Assembly: GCA_900768015.1 (NCBI GenBank)
Contig: CAAGBI010000040.1
Coordinates: 1-22,944 of the forward strand
From: an uncultured Alistipes sp.
Lineage (GTDB): Bacteria > Bacteroidota > Bacteroidia > Bacteroidales > Rikenellaceae
DNA length: 22,944 bases
Reading direction: 5' to 3'
In this document: positions 22,656 through 22,944 of the stretch, one piece after another
How the letters are laid out: each line of letters opens with the position of its first letter
Position numbering within the stretch: the stretch's first letter is position 1
Made by a program: the position numbers and the translations under genes
Notes under the pieces: generated by a model
The model's database searches: none
What the model saw: only the letters and a program-made list of their open reading frames with translations
Told to the model about the DNA's origin: nothing

Positions 22656-22687
22656 TTTGGTTAATTCAAAAATATGGTTTATCTTTG
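22656..22687 (+). promoter_or_regulatory. rRNA operon promoter P2
   Basis: TTTG at 22656-22659, a 20-nt spacer and TATCTTTG at 22680-22687. It lies exactly 110 nt after P1 and its surroundings (AAAAAGTT before, TTGCACCGCTTTTC and AAAACAGGAAGTTCT-like sequence after) are copies of those of P1, so the two arose by a tandem duplication. Confidence 0.85.
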
Positions 22688-22749
22688 CACCGCTTTTCCG
22701 CCTTAAAAATGCGGATAAGTAAAAACAGGAAGTTCTAGCAATAGAATAT

Positions 22750-22760
22750 AGTTCTTTGAA
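22750..22760 (+). promoter_or_regulatory. boxA-like antitermination site in the rRNA leader
   Basis: AGTTCTTTGAA resembles the boxA element (E. coli TGCTCTTTAACA) placed between rRNA promoters and 16S. It lies downstream of P2 and about 90 nt before 16S, the expected place for Nus-factor loading. This rests on sequence likeness and position only. Confidence 0.55.
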
Positions 22761-22850
22761 GAAATTGAGCAGCTAAAGTTTAATCTATCCTATGAGATAA
22801 TTTCAAACAATACCTTTGAGATTTGAGCTAACGATAAACAATTTATTTTT

Positions 22851-22944
<94 letters not shown>

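Noticed and set aside
22811..22818. Third TAnnTTTG box (TACCTTTG) 33 nt before 16S
   Set aside because: No TTTG lies at the -33 distance, and it would start transcription inside the processing region of the rRNA leader, so it is probably chance.

Overview
The window looks like a chromosome segment from an anaerobic gut-type Bacteroidales, most likely Alistipes or a close Rikenellaceae relative. The evidence is the Bacteroidetes promoter signature (TTTG about 19-20 nt upstream of TAnnTTTG) before the tRNA, the rRNA operon and the di-iron protein gene, many BACON, LRR and DUF1573 lipoproteins, a strictly anaerobic ribonucleotide reductase, and a 16S rRNA 5' end of Bacteroidetes type. The genus is inference; the order is fairly secure.

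Region 1 (1-12510, minus strand) is one tightly packed operon of eight envelope proteins read right to left: a Calx-beta/DUF4984-like lipoprotein, a BACON-type lipoprotein, an 872-residue LRR lipoprotein, a two-BACON LRR lipoprotein, a subtilisin-family (S8) protease lipoprotein, a DUF1573 periplasmic protein, a small lipocalin-like lipoprotein, and a very large Ig-like repeat lipoprotein that runs off the left edge. Gaps range from 1 to about 30 nt. No SusC/SusD pair or regulator is visible, so the function (surface proteolysis or adhesion) is inferred.

Region 2 (12511-17787) starts with an AT-rich divergent promoter region and continues on the plus strand with a five-gene heterodisulfide-reductase-like operon: HdrC, HdrB, a minimal HdrA flavoprotein, a second HdrC, and a 600-residue fusion of a membrane cytochrome-like domain, a dicluster ferredoxin and two CCG domains. 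Together they look like a membrane-bound, probably menaquinone-linked, Fe-S/flavin electron-transfer complex. It recalls Qmo, HdrDE and ETF:menaquinone oxidoreductase but has its own subunit set. This is the best candidate for an undescribed system.

Region 3 (17788-18325) holds an initiator tRNA-Met gene with its own promoter, a strong terminator hairpin, and an unusual duplicated palindromic element. One arm of that element is an exact 17-nt reverse complement of the tRNA 3' end.

Region 4 (18326-21322, minus) is nrdD-nrdG, the class III anaerobic ribonucleotide reductase and its activase, behind a long leader with the hallmarks of a cobalamin riboswitch. Region 5 (21323-22415) holds a RIC/ScdA/YtfE-type di-iron Fe-S repair protein with a clear promoter. 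Region 6 (22416-22944) is an rRNA operon leader with two tandem duplicated promoters, a boxA-like site and the first 94 nt of 16S rRNA. No CRISPR array, transposase or phage gene was seen.
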